From NCBI RefSeq assembly GCF_015666175.1, contig NZ_JADPIE010000002.1:248001-312000 (forward strand): a stretch of DNA of 64,000 nucleotides, written 5' to 3'. This document shows, piece by piece, positions 33,920 through 41,584 of the stretch. Numbering within the stretch: the stretch's first letter is position 1; each line of letters opens with the position of its first letter. The notes beneath the pieces were generated by a model. That model searched no databases, was not told the origin of the DNA, and saw only the letters and a program-made list of their open reading frames with translations. Source of the DNA: Halonatronomonas betaini. Its GTDB lineage: Bacteria; Bacillota; Halanaerobiia; Halanaerobiales; Halarsenatibacteraceae. Both the position numbers and the translations under genes were made by a program.

Positions 33920-34864
33920 TTAACTATATTTAATTCTGGGGTTAAAAAAAGCATAACTTATATCTACTAATAAATTTACAGTAATATAAATTAAGGCAAC
34001 AAAAATAATACAACCCTGTATAACAGGTATATCTCTTCTCATGATAGCATTAATAGCAAGGTAACCAGTTCCTGGTATAAAAAATATTGTCTCAATTATC
34101 CAGGTGCCACCTAAAAGTATAGCAAAATTATGACCAATTACCGTTATAATTGGTACCATTGCATTTCTTAATGAATGCTTTATTATTATTGTTCTCTGAT
34201 AAAGCCCTTTGCTCCTGGCAGTTCTAATATAGTCTTCCTTAAATGTGTCTAATATTGAGCTTCGTGTTATCCTCGCAATAATTCCAGCTTGCATAAAAGC
34301 CAGAGCAGTTGACGGTAAAATTAAATATCTAAAGGTGGAAAGGCCCGCTTCTGCTAAAGGCTCATAGCCACTTACTGGAAACCATCTTAACCATACAGAA
34401 AAAATTAATATAAGAATAATTGAAAGCCAGAAACTCGGGACAGAAATTCCTAAAAGAGAAACTGTTATTGAAAGTTGATCTAATATCTTTCTATGGTTTA
34501 CAGCAGCCAGGATACCGAAAAAAAGCCCTAAAACTCCTCCCATGAATTGAGCCATTAAAGCTATTAAAAAAGTTGGTTCCAGCCGACTAATTATTGCTAC
34601 TCTAACTGAAGAGTTTAAATATAGTGAATCTCCTAAATCTCCTCTTATAATATTTCCTGACCAATCTATAAATCTATATATTAAAGGTTGGTCTAATCCT
34701 AATTGCTCTTCAAGTTGTATAACCTGTTCTTCTGTTGCCATATTTCCTAAAATAACTCTAACTGGGTCTCCAGGCATTAAATTAGTTATAAAAAATGTAA
34801 TTATGGCAACAATAATAATCACAGGGATTAAAGAAATTAGTCTTTTAAGAATATATGATTTCAA
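33920..34864 (-). CDS. Dpp/Opp-type ABC permease (B subunit)
   Basis: 314 residues with six spans, the MPGDPVRVILG motif after helix 1 and EAA loop ARSKGLYQRTIII. It is first gene of the three-gene transporter unit. I place the start at TTG 34864, 11 bases after AGGAGG; the GTG 12 bases earlier is part of the ribosome site and unlikely to be used. The start remains uncertain by a few codons. Confidence 0.88.
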   Translation of the reverse strand: MKSYILKRLISLIPVIIIVAIITFFITNLMPGDPVRVILGNMATEEQVIQLEEQLGLDQPLIYRFIDWSGNIIRGDLGDSLYLNSSVRVAIISRLEPTFLIALMAQFMGGVLGLFFGILAAVNHRKILDQLSITVSLLGISVPSFWLSIILILIFSVWLRWFPVSGYEPLAEAGLSTFRYLILPSTALAFMQAGIIARITRSSILDTFKEDYIRTARSKGLYQRTIIIKHSLRNAMVPIITVIGHNFAILLGGTWIIETIFFIPGTGYLAINAIMRRDIPVIQGCIIFVALIYITVNLLVDISYAFFNPRIKYS

Positions 34865-35012
34865 AAGTGGCTTCACCTCCTGAAAAATCGTTATTATAAT
34901 AAATGATATGTTTAAAATTATTAATTCATCTTATTTATTAGTAATCTTTATTATTATTGAATATTATCATAAAAATAATTTCCTGTCAATAATTTCATTA
35001 ACAAACTAAATT

Positions 35013-35699
35013 TTAAACCAATTTATTCATTGCATAAATAAATTCTTCTAGTACTCTTATTGGATTATCAGATTCAAAAATTCCACTGGCCGCCCCAGCA
35101 CCATCAGAGCCTAAACTTATTATATCTTTAACATCTTCTCCTGAACTTATTCCAGCTCCATACATTACTTTTACCTCAAGATCAATATCTTTAATAATTT
35201 TAATGGACTTTTTTATATAGTTCTCATCACTTCTTTTTCCAGTTCCTATCAATTCTGATGGCTCAGCAAGAATAATATCTGGATCCAATCTGGATAAAGC
35301 AGCAAGTTCTGATAATGATTCTCCAGCAACAAGGGTTAATAATTTTAAATTTTTAGCTATATTAATAGCTTTGGATATCTGTGAAAATTTAAGCTGATAT
35401 TCCCCGTGATTTAAAACAACTCCTTGTGCCCCTGCTTCTTTTACTGCTTCTGGAAGAATTAAACCATGTCCTCTCCCTTTATTTAATGGATCAATATGCT
35501 GGGCAAAGATTAATAAATGATTTGTGTTATTTGAAATCAAGCGAATATCTGTTGTCTGTGGTGAAAGAATTATCTGTATATCGTATCTCGCTGATATTTT
35601 ATCTGCCTCTTTTGCAAACTTTAAAAGTTCTTTACCGAATACATAGGCTTTAGGATTAACATAAAAGATAGGTGAATTTAATTTATATTCAGATTCCAT
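35013..35699 (-). CDS. Triosephosphate isomerase family protein, archaeal-type
   Basis: 228 residues of a TIM barrel that matches short archaeal TpiA proteins better than bacterial ones. It has the active-site Lys in NPKAY (residue 17), AQHIDPLNKG, the electrophile His in NHGEY, the catalytic Glu in AEPSELIGTG and the phosphate-binding GAGISSGED and GAGAASG loops. It would interconvert dihydroxyacetone phosphate and glyceraldehyde 3-phosphate or a related aldose/ketose phosphate pair. Because only a paralogue-like form sits here, separate from glycolytic genes, a specialised sugar role is possible. It lies just upstream of the ATPase-less transporter on the same strand. Confidence 0.85.
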   Translation of the reverse strand: MESEYKLNSPIFYVNPKAYVFGKELLKFAKEADKISARYDIQIILSPQTTDIRLISNNTNHLLIFAQHIDPLNKGRGHGLILPEAVKEAGAQGVVLNHGEYQLKFSQISKAINIAKNLKLLTLVAGESLSELAALSRLDPDIILAEPSELIGTGKRSDENYIKKSIKIIKDIDLEVKVMYGAGISSGEDVKDIISLGSDGAGAASGIFESDNPIRVLEEFIYAMNKLV

Positions 35700-35740
35700 T
35701 TTTTACACCTCAATTACATTTTATAGAATTATTATAACAT

Positions 35741-35772
35741 AAAAATTGCCTGGCATGTTGCCAGGCAAAAAT
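35741..35772 (-). terminator. Terminator of the 36494-minus membrane-protein gene
   Basis: Perfect 10-bp stem TTGCCTGGCA/TGCCAGGCAA with a 3-base loop and flanking T/A runs; could act in both directions. Confidence 0.85.
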
Positions 35773-35780
35773 AATTATAT

Positions 35781-36494
35781 TTAACTGTTCCAGGCCTGTA
35801 CAAGTGAACTTAGACCCTGTAACAAAAAACCACCTGCTACCCAATAATAGACCAGGTCTGGAAAAGCCAGTACCAAAACACCTACTGCTATATATAGTAT
35901 TCCTGAAAATGTTAAACTAACTCTACTAGTATTACTTGTCTCTTCTGCCAATATATCAACCCTCCTTAATACAAAGCTCTTACCAGCACCTAACGATGTC
36001 ATTCTCTTTGGATTTACATATGATAAATGCCCTCTTACATCTGCCCAAAAATCCGGGAAGTATACTATATTAAGGAAAATACCAGCCAGCAATAAAACAA
36101 GAATATAAGTTGTACTGGACCAATAATCTCCCCAGGATAAAAGCAGGCCAATTTCATCCATAAATAAACCCATTCCAATTCCATACATCAATGCAGTATC
36201 CCTTTTACTAAAATAATTAGATCCTACAATAGCAAACCAGCCGGCCAGACATATTAATAATATACCAAAAAACAGATGATGAATATGATAACCAAATAAA
36301 ACAACATTTGTGCCTACATAAAACCTTAATTCACCATCTTTAACCGCCTGGGATGCAGCACTTCCAGCAGAGCCTGCTATTATTACTGCTAAGCGTATAA
36401 AAAGAAATGATAAAAAATATGAACTTGTAATAATAAAAGGAATTGATTTATCTCTTTCTACGTTTTGATCTTCTATTCTTTTAGGATCTTTAAT
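35781..36494 (-). CDS. Polytopic membrane protein of unknown function, putative ATT start
   Basis: 237 residues if begun at ATT 36494, seven bases after GGAGGG. The frame is open from just before this ribosome site to the stop. The first ATG/TTG pair (36188-36191) would remove 101 conserved-looking residues including two membrane spans. Six hydrophobic segments are visible. Polar signatures inside the membrane are GYHIHHLFFG (about residue 75) and GIGMGLFMDEIGLLL, with His, Asp and Glu in apposed helices, as in integral proteins that bind metal or transfer protons. Charged loop between spans 4 and 5. I cannot name the family. ATT initiation is inferred; an ATG mutated in the assembly is the main alternative. 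Confidence 0.7.
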   Translation of the reverse strand: MKDPKRIEDQNVERDKSIPFIITSSYFLSFLFIRLAVIIAGSAGSAASQAVKDGELRFYVGTNVVLFGYHIHHLFFGILLICLAGWFAIVGSNYFSKRDTALMYGIGMGLFMDEIGLLLSWGDYWSSTTYILVLLLAGIFLNIVYFPDFWADVRGHLSYVNPKRMTSLGAGKSFVLRRVDILAEETSNTSRVSLTFSGILYIAVGVLVLAFPDLVYYWVAGGFLLQGLSSLVQAWNS

Positions 36495-36795
36495 AATTAA
36501 TCCCTCCAGAAACTAACTTTTTGGATTTTATTAACCTAAAGTTATAATATAATATTTCAAACAAAATATCAAAATATATGACTGAAATAAGACTAAGAAT
36601 TGACTAAAAAATGACCTGGATTTGACCTGAATATGACTGATTACCTTTAATTGGATGGTATAATTAATATGGTAATATATATGTCTGGAAATTATGAAGA
36701 GTCTGCCCCTGGATGGTATATTTGCGCGTAGAGTTGTCAGAATATATTGATTTCTAAAGACTTTATATTTAATTATTCCAAGGGGGGGAACAAAA
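36495..36795. other. Intergenic region with divergent promoters
   Basis: About 300 bases. It contains the ribosome site of the minus membrane-protein gene (36502-36507), the TGAC array and TATAAT of the plus-strand secreted genes (36579-36664), and a plus-strand leader of about 125 bases ending in AGGGGGGGAAC. A 107-residue minus-strand frame here has no ribosome site and is rejected. Confidence 0.6.
36579..36664 (+). promoter_or_regulatory. TGAC-array promoter of the paired secreted genes
   Basis: Half-sites begin at 36579 (TGAC), 36590 (AGAC), 36601, 36612, 36623 and 36634 (all TGAC), a perfect 11-base period over six copies. TATAAT begins at 36659, 25 bases after the last half-site start; the -35 position reads ACTGAT. 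Identical geometry to the two arrays around 28.0-28.2 kb. Confidence 0.8.
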
Positions 36796-37257
36796 ATGAA
36801 AAAGGTAATTATACTGGTATTGGTTTTAGGGATTGTAGCATTTTTAAATGGCAATGTATTAGCTATTGAGAGAGTCTCTATTAATGGTGGAGGAACTGTT
36901 ATTGTCGATGATAATTTAGCTATGCTTGTTGAAAAAATAGATCTCGTATCTCAATATGCAGACTATGGATGTGTTGCAGAAGGTTCAGCAATGGTAGGTC
37001 TTGCTGATTTTGGTTCAGGTGAGCAGCATATAATAATGATTTCATTAATTGGCTTAAGAGAGAATGTTGATTTAGGAGTGCCTGGAGGCCAGACATTTGA
37101 TATAAAGTATAATGATAAAATATATACATCTGTTAAACCATGTGAAGAAGGTTTTTCTAATATAATGATGGTTTTAGAACCTGGAGAAGTATTTGCTCCG
37201 GAAAATCTTGAAGTCTGGTGGCAGGAGGTTGGCAATTTAGTTTTAACCAGTATGTAA
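36796..37257 (+). CDS. Secreted small beta-rich protein, paralogue A
   Basis: 153 residues with a signal peptide (about 23 residues, ending NVLAIE). The mature part has two cysteines (DYGCVAEG and VKPCEEG) probably forming a disulfide, and ends in EVWWQEVGNLVL. It is paralogous to the next gene along its whole length (QYADYGC/QLADYGC, GVPGGQTF/NFPGGQTF, EVWWQE). It is transcribed from a TGAC-array promoter shared in design with the usher-like and repeat-protein genes. I do not recognise the family. A structural or signalling surface protein is inferred. Confidence 0.75.
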   Translation: MKKVIILVLVLGIVAFLNGNVLAIERVSINGGGTVIVDDNLAMLVEKIDLVSQYADYGCVAEGSAMVGLADFGSGEQHIIMISLIGLRENVDLGVPGGQTFDIKYNDKIYTSVKPCEEGFSNIMMVLEPGEVFAPENLEVWWQEVGNLVLTSM

Positions 37258-37296
37258 TATTTTCTTCAAAACATTTGCATTTAGGAGGTAAATCTT

Positions 37297-37746
37297 ATGA
37301 AGAAATTTATTCTTTTTCTCTTCATAATTGGAATTGTCTTTGTGTTCAGCGCTATAGATTCTTATGCAATTGTAACAAGAGGCGGAGGCTTACCAACCAG
37401 AGTACAGTCTTTATTAGTTGATAAGGTAGAATTAATTCCACAGCTTGCAGATTATGGATGTACTGGAGCTGGAACATTGTTAGTAGGTTCATTTGATTTT
37501 GGGTCTGGTTTACAACAGATATTGATGGTTGATCTTTCAGGGATTGGAGAAAATCCTGATTTAAATTTCCCTGGAGGACAAACTTTCCAGGTTAAATCTA
37601 ATGATATCTTATATGCTTCTGTTAATGCATGTGAAGCAGGATATGCTCATTGTATGATTATCCTGGAAGCAGGAGTCAATTATGAAGATGAAATTCTTGA
37701 AGTATGGTGGCAAGAAGGAGAAACATTAATAATGGTTAGTCGATAA
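37297..37746 (+). CDS. Secreted small beta-rich protein, paralogue B
   Basis: 149 residues with a signal peptide (about 24 residues, ending DSYAIV). Same fold as paralogue A: cysteines at DYGCTGAG, NACEAG and an extra one in AHCMII, plus the GGQTF and EVWWQEGE motifs. TTAGGAGGTAAATCTT gives a strong ribosome site; it follows paralogue A by 39 bases and the pair ends in a terminator, so both come from one mRNA. Tandem duplication with clear divergence suggests two distinct subunits. Confidence 0.75.
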   Translation: MKKFILFLFIIGIVFVFSAIDSYAIVTRGGGLPTRVQSLLVDKVELIPQLADYGCTGAGTLLVGSFDFGSGLQQILMVDLSGIGENPDLNFPGGQTFQVKSNDILYASVNACEAGYAHCMIILEAGVNYEDEILEVWWQEGETLIMVSR

Positions 37747-37761
37747 AATATTAATTACCAT

Positions 37762-37796
37762 AACCTGTAGAACCTAGGTTCTACAGGTTTCATTTT
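37762..37796 (+). terminator. Terminator of the secreted-paralogue operon
   Basis: Stem AACCTGTAGAACC/TTCTACAGGTT around TAGG followed by TCATTTTAAT. Strong stem, weak T tract. Confidence 0.75.
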
Positions 37797-37879
37797 AATA
37801 AATTAATTTATCTAAATTATTTAACTGCATTTCTAACTGCCTGAATTATCCTATCTCCACTAAAAGATTGAAAAATTAA

Positions 37880-37920
37880 TAAAAAAAAAGTAAAGAGACA
37901 GGTTTTAACCTGTCTCTTTA
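37880..37920 (-). terminator. Terminator of the riboswitch-controlled lipoprotein gene
   Basis: Minus-strand 11-bp stem AAAGAGACAGG/CCTGTCTCTTT followed by ACTTTTTTTTT. Confidence 0.88.
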
Positions 37921-37945
37921 AGTAATAGGGGTTTTATTAAAAATT

Positions 37946-38830
37946 CTAGTCTAACCCTGGTTCATCATCGGTAAATTCATTTATATAATCTATTTCATAT
38001 CCATTTTCATCAACTATAATATCAAAAAGATGCCAGTGCATTCCATTTTCATCTGTAGGAGCTTCATATTCAGTCCATTCACCGTTTTCACGAACGCGAA
38101 CCATTGCTTCAGAATCACTTATTTCTGGTACATCTTCTCGATTATCTGAATCATACATTGAAAAGTTTTTAATGAAATATATATAGCGACCTTCATATAA
38201 TCTTTCAATCCGAATAGTTTCAGGTTCATTATTCTCATAAGTTAAAATATCTTGATCAAGTTCAGCATAGGGATAACTATTTCTAGAACCTTGATCCTGA
38301 TAATAAATATGATAACCTTCCTGGCTGGAATCATTACTATCTGGAACTATTAAGTGTGCATCAAGGTCCTCGACACCTTCTTGCCAGTTTAATTCAAATA
38401 GCAAATCTGCACTTATTGTACTTTCTTCATTTCCATTATCACTATCTGATTCATCATCTTCACTATATTCTTTATATAATCTAAAATTTATGTTAATTGT
38501 TTGGCCATCTTCTTCCACTTCTACTGTTCTTGAAACAGGCTCATAACCGTCTCTTGTTACTGTAATTTCAGTATTGTTATCAACATCTTCTAATCTATAA
38601 TTACCATCACTTTCTGAGTATGTTACTGAGTTACTGTCTGTTCTCACTATCCTGGCATCTTCTACAGGGTTATCGTCACTGAAAGTTTCAACAACTGTAC
38701 CACTAACCTCACCTCTAACAGGTCTATCACCGGTAAAAGTAACTATATCACTGGATGAAGAACAGCCTGTAATTGCAAAAACAACAAATAAAACCATGAT
38801 AGAAAACACAATTTTTTTGATATTTCTCAT
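37946..38830 (-). CDS. Lipoprotein with carboxypeptidase-regulatory-like and DUF2135-like domains
   Basis: 294 residues. The signal peptide ends in a clear lipobox (FAITGCSSSS). An Ig-like transthyretin/CnaB-type domain follows (about 45-115: GTVVETFSDDNPVEDA, then GNYRLEDV, then TVTRDGYEP). Then come an acidic spacer (about 120-140) and a domain with ELNWQEGVEDLDAHLIVPDS that resembles DUF2135 (DLDxHL-type metal-binding surface module). It is therefore anchored in the envelope and probably adhesive or structural. The ATG follows AAGGAGGATATT. The upstream in-frame extension is leader RNA, not protein. Expression is likely set by the riboswitch in front. Confidence 0.8.
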   Translation of the reverse strand: MRNIKKIVFSIMVLFVVFAITGCSSSSDIVTFTGDRPVRGEVSGTVVETFSDDNPVEDARIVRTDSNSVTYSESDGNYRLEDVDNNTEITVTRDGYEPVSRTVEVEEDGQTININFRLYKEYSEDDESDSDNGNEESTISADLLFELNWQEGVEDLDAHLIVPDSNDSSQEGYHIYYQDQGSRNSYPYAELDQDILTYENNEPETIRIERLYEGRYIYFIKNFSMYDSDNREDVPEISDSEAMVRVRENGEWTEYEAPTDENGMHWHLFDIIVDENGYEIDYINEFTDDEPGLD

Positions 38831-38861
38831 AATATCCTCCTTAAAAAAGCCCATAAAAAAC

Positions 38862-38886
38862 AAAAAACTACTCCGAAGAGTAGTGT
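38862..38886 (-). terminator. Riboswitch expression-platform terminator
   Basis: Minus-strand stem ACTACTC-TTCG-GAGTAGT followed by TTTTTTG and TTTTTT, located between the aptamer and the lipoprotein ribosome site. Confidence 0.85.
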
Positions 38887-38892
38887 AAATTA

Positions 38893-38980
38893 ATCCCTCC
38901 GGTAGCCGAACCACCCTGTTTATCAGGGTATCTAGCTTTGCGAACCTGCCTTTCGACAGGAGTGCCTTTATCTCAGGTAA
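38893..38980 (-). promoter_or_regulatory. c-di-GMP-I (GEMM)-like riboswitch aptamer
   Basis: Read on the minus strand the leader shows, in order, AAAGGCACTCC, a GAAA-capped stem (CCTGTC-GAAA-GGCAGG), the core CGCAAAGCTA, a second stem ACCCTG-ATAAA-CAGGGT and GGTTCGGCTACCGG. This order, with GGCA, CGCAAAGC and a GGyTACCG-type 3' strand, is that of the class I cyclic-di-GMP aptamer. The closing helix P1 is not clear by eye. A terminator follows immediately, so ligand binding should control transcription elongation into the lipoprotein gene. A -10-like TATAAT lies near 38998-39003 on this strand. Confidence 0.65.
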
Positions 38981-39048
38981 ATATTTTATTTGTAAATAAT
39001 TATAATATGAATAATTATAAAAAACAATAGGCTAAATTAATTATATTA

Positions 39049-40662
39049 TTAATAAATATCCTTAACTATCAAGTTAATATAAGTTCTATTTCTAAATGTT
39101 GTCCATTCTGGCTGATAAAGGAGATCAGCATAACCAGATTTAACTCTCTCAAACTTATCAGCCATATAAAATCCTATGCTTTCAATATCATTAGACTCAA
39201 ATTTTAAATGTCTTTCTTTAATTAAATTAGGATTATCTATTTCAACATCTTTAGATAAAAAAACAGGATGTCTATTTTTATGCCCAAAGGGAGCAAGTCT
39301 GTATAGACTATCAAGTAAATCTGAGTTAACCCTATCTAAATCTAATTCAAGATCGTAAGTCTCCCTTTTATACTCAATACCTTCTGCTAGCTGATTAACT
39401 TTTTCAAAAAAGTCTCTAAATCTTCCAGCTTTTAATTTTAAACCAGCAGCCAGCTTATGACCTCCAGTTTCTTCTAACATACCTTCTTGCTGACATCTCT
39501 TTAAATTCGCATAAATATCAAAAGGCTCAATACTTCTGGCACTTCCTTTTAAGGTCTGACTATCAATAACAATAGCTGGTTTATTATATTTGCTAGAAAG
39601 TTTGCCGGCTATCAAACCAACTAGCCCCCTTAAAATTTTACCCTTAACCAAAATCACATTCAATTCTGGTTTGATTTTCTTATCAACTATCTCCATTATT
39701 CTATCTGTTAATTCTTTTCGTTTCTCATTATTTGAAATTAATTGATGAGCAAGTTGATTTAAATCTTGGGCTGGTTTTCTTTCTTCATATAAAAGTAAGT
39801 CAAGAACAGGCTCAGGCGATCCCAGTCTTCCTGTTGCATTAATGGCTGGACCTATCTGATAACCCAGATCCGAAGCAGTAATTGCTTCAGGTGATTGGCA
39901 CAAAAAAGAAGTTAATTTATCCAGGCCAGGATTTATATCGCCTGAACAAAATTTTTCTAGACCGGCAGCAACAATATATCTGTTTTCACCTACAAGTGGA
40001 ACAACATCTGCGACAGTAGAAAGAGTTACAAGATCAAGAACCTCATCAAATGATTCCTTTAATAAAGCCTGACCTACTCTCCAGGTAATTCCTCCTCCAG
40101 AGAATTCTTTAAATTGATAATTCCCACTTTTTACTTTTAGATCTATAAAATTATCACCTAAAATTTTCAAACTCTCTAAATCGTCATTTTTATGATGGTC
40201 AATAACTATAACTTCAATATTATCATCTTTTAACTCATTTATTTCTATCTGATTAGAGATACCACAATCCAGGGTTATAACCAGTGATGGCTTTAATTCT
40301 TTTTTGATTAACTCAACTGATTTTTTTGAAAGCCCATATTCATCCCGATATCTATCACCACTTAATATTTTGATATTAGCTCTAGAATCAAATTTTTTAA
40401 CTGCCTTATAAAGAATAGCAGCCGATGTCAGACCATCACAATCAAAATCGCAAAAAATAACTATTGAGCCATGTTCAATATGTTCTTTTAATAAGTCAAT
40501 CACATTTTCTATATTTGGAATATCATTATAAGACTGAAGTTTATCTATAGAAGGACTAAAAAAATCATTTAACTTCTTTCTGGTATTAAAGCCTCGCTTT
40601 ATTAATATTTTACTAATACTTTCATCTAAATTATATGATTTTGCTATCTCTTGATAATTCAT
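39049..40662 (-). CDS. recJ: RecJ-like single-stranded-DNA exonuclease (DHH-DHHA1)
   Basis: 537 residues. Motifs of the DHH superfamily are FCDFDCDGLTSA (about 72), VITLDCG, VIVIDHHK (about 155) and the DHHA1 signature GGHKLAAGLKL (about 400), followed by the C-terminal OB-like region (RVKSGYADLLYQP). RecJ degrades single-stranded DNA 5' to 3' in repair and recombination. It is slightly shorter than typical RecJ (560-800), with no C-terminal extension. The ATG is set by GGAGGAAAAG; an upstream TTG overlaps that site. Single-gene unit. Confidence 0.88.
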   Translation of the reverse strand: MNYQEIAKSYNLDESISKILIKRGFNTRKKLNDFFSPSIDKLQSYNDIPNIENVIDLLKEHIEHGSIVIFCDFDCDGLTSAAILYKAVKKFDSRANIKILSGDRYRDEYGLSKKSVELIKKELKPSLVITLDCGISNQIEINELKDDNIEVIVIDHHKNDDLESLKILGDNFIDLKVKSGNYQFKEFSGGGITWRVGQALLKESFDEVLDLVTLSTVADVVPLVGENRYIVAAGLEKFCSGDINPGLDKLTSFLCQSPEAITASDLGYQIGPAINATGRLGSPEPVLDLLLYEERKPAQDLNQLAHQLISNNEKRKELTDRIMEIVDKKIKPELNVILVKGKILRGLVGLIAGKLSSKYNKPAIVIDSQTLKGSARSIEPFDIYANLKRCQQEGMLEETGGHKLAAGLKLKAGRFRDFFEKVNQLAEGIEYKRETYDLELDLDRVNSDLLDSLYRLAPFGHKNRHPVFLSKDVEIDNPNLIKERHLKFESNDIESIGFYMADKFERVKSGYADLLYQPEWTTFRNRTYINLIVKDIY

Positions 40663-40742
40663 CTTTTCCTCCAATTAATAAGTTTTATTTCTATTAATAT
40701 AATATAACATCAAATATATTGGATAGCAAAAATCTTAAAGAC

Positions 40743-40772
40743 TTGACAAATAAATAATACTTATAGTATAAT
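40743..40772 (+). promoter_or_regulatory. Sigma-70 promoter of the DUF47-PiT operon
   Basis: TTGACA at 40743-40748 and TATAAT at 40767-40772 with an 18-base spacer. A leader of about 130 bases follows before the first gene. Confidence 0.75.
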
Positions 40773-40827
40773 TTGAGCAAGTAAATTGTTAAAAAATTTA
40801 AATATTTAGGTTGAGATATTAGAGAGG

Positions 40828-40880
40828 CCTTTTTGAGCAGTAAATTCTCCGCTGGATTTCTGTGTCAAAAAGGTTTTTTA
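40828..40880 (+). terminator. Leader terminator (candidate attenuator) before DUF47-PiT
   Basis: A 9-bp stem CCTTTTTGA/TCAAAAAGG encloses about 28 bases with an inner CAG/CTG stem and is followed by TTTTTT. It sits between a consensus promoter and the ribosome site AGAGGAGG, so most transcripts would stop unless antitermination occurs. Confidence 0.7.
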
Positions 40881-40909
40881 TTTCAAAAATTTAGAGGAGG
40901 TATAAAAGT

Positions 40910-41560
40910 ATGGCAAAATTATTTGGTGATTTCGATAAGCTAGAATCTGATTTTGCTGATTTTGGTGAAATGGTTGGGGTTTGTATGACAAAATCTCTTG
41001 AAGCCCTTTTTCTTTATTTAGAAGAAGGAGAAAGTGAAAGGGTTAAAGAGCTTACCAGTATTGTCCATAGATATGAAAGCAAAGCAGATGAGAAAAGACG
41101 GGATATTATTACTAGCATTTTAAACGGTAGCTTAATGCCCCATACCAGAAGTGATATGTTAAACTTAATTGAATCTATTGATGATATAGCTGACTTTTCA
41201 GAAGATATTATAGATGAGATAATCTTTCTTGGCTTAAAATTTGAGTATCTTGAAATTGAAAAAACTAAAGAGATGAAAGAATTGCTTTTAGAACAATATA
41301 GTAAATTAACTAAAGGTTTAAACCTTCTCTTTAAAGATATGGACCAGGCTTTAGTCTATGCCCATCAACTTGAAGAAATTGAATCTAAACTTGATGATAT
41401 AGAAGAAGAATTAATTAGAAGTGTTGGGCAGAATGAAGATCTAGATACGGCCAGTAAACTTTCCCATCGAAATCTGATAAAAAATATATCTGACCTGGCA
41501 GATGTTATTGAAAAGGTTGGAGATGTAATAGAGATAGTAATCTCAGTAAGACGAGGATAG
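40910..41560 (+). CDS. DUF47 (PhoU-like) phosphate-transport accessory protein
   Basis: 216 residues, almost entirely helical, with the DUF47 pattern of metal-binding acidic clusters (YESKADEKRRDI, then SIDDIADFSEDIIDEI). Genes of this family nearly always precede a PiT-type phosphate permease, as here with a 24-base gap, and are thought to regulate it from the cytoplasm. AGAGGAGG provides the ribosome site. The leader contains an apparent attenuator. Confidence 0.88.
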   Translation: MAKLFGDFDKLESDFADFGEMVGVCMTKSLEALFLYLEEGESERVKELTSIVHRYESKADEKRRDIITSILNGSLMPHTRSDMLNLIESIDDIADFSEDIIDEIIFLGLKFEYLEIEKTKEMKELLLEQYSKLTKGLNLLFKDMDQALVYAHQLEEIESKLDDIEEELIRSVGQNEDLDTASKLSHRNLIKNISDLADVIEKVGDVIEIVISVRRG

Positions 41561-41584
41561 AGTAGCTAAGAAAGGGGAATTTCT

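Noticed and set aside
36531-36854. Minus-strand 107-codon frame opposite the TGAC array and the first secreted gene
   Set aside because: No ribosome site, overlaps a strong promoter and a better-supported plus-strand gene; composition looks like a shadow frame.
38831-38914. N-terminal extension of the lipoprotein into the riboswitch leader
   Set aside because: The extension runs through the terminator hairpin; AAGGAGG and a proper lipoprotein signal peptide mark ATG 38830.
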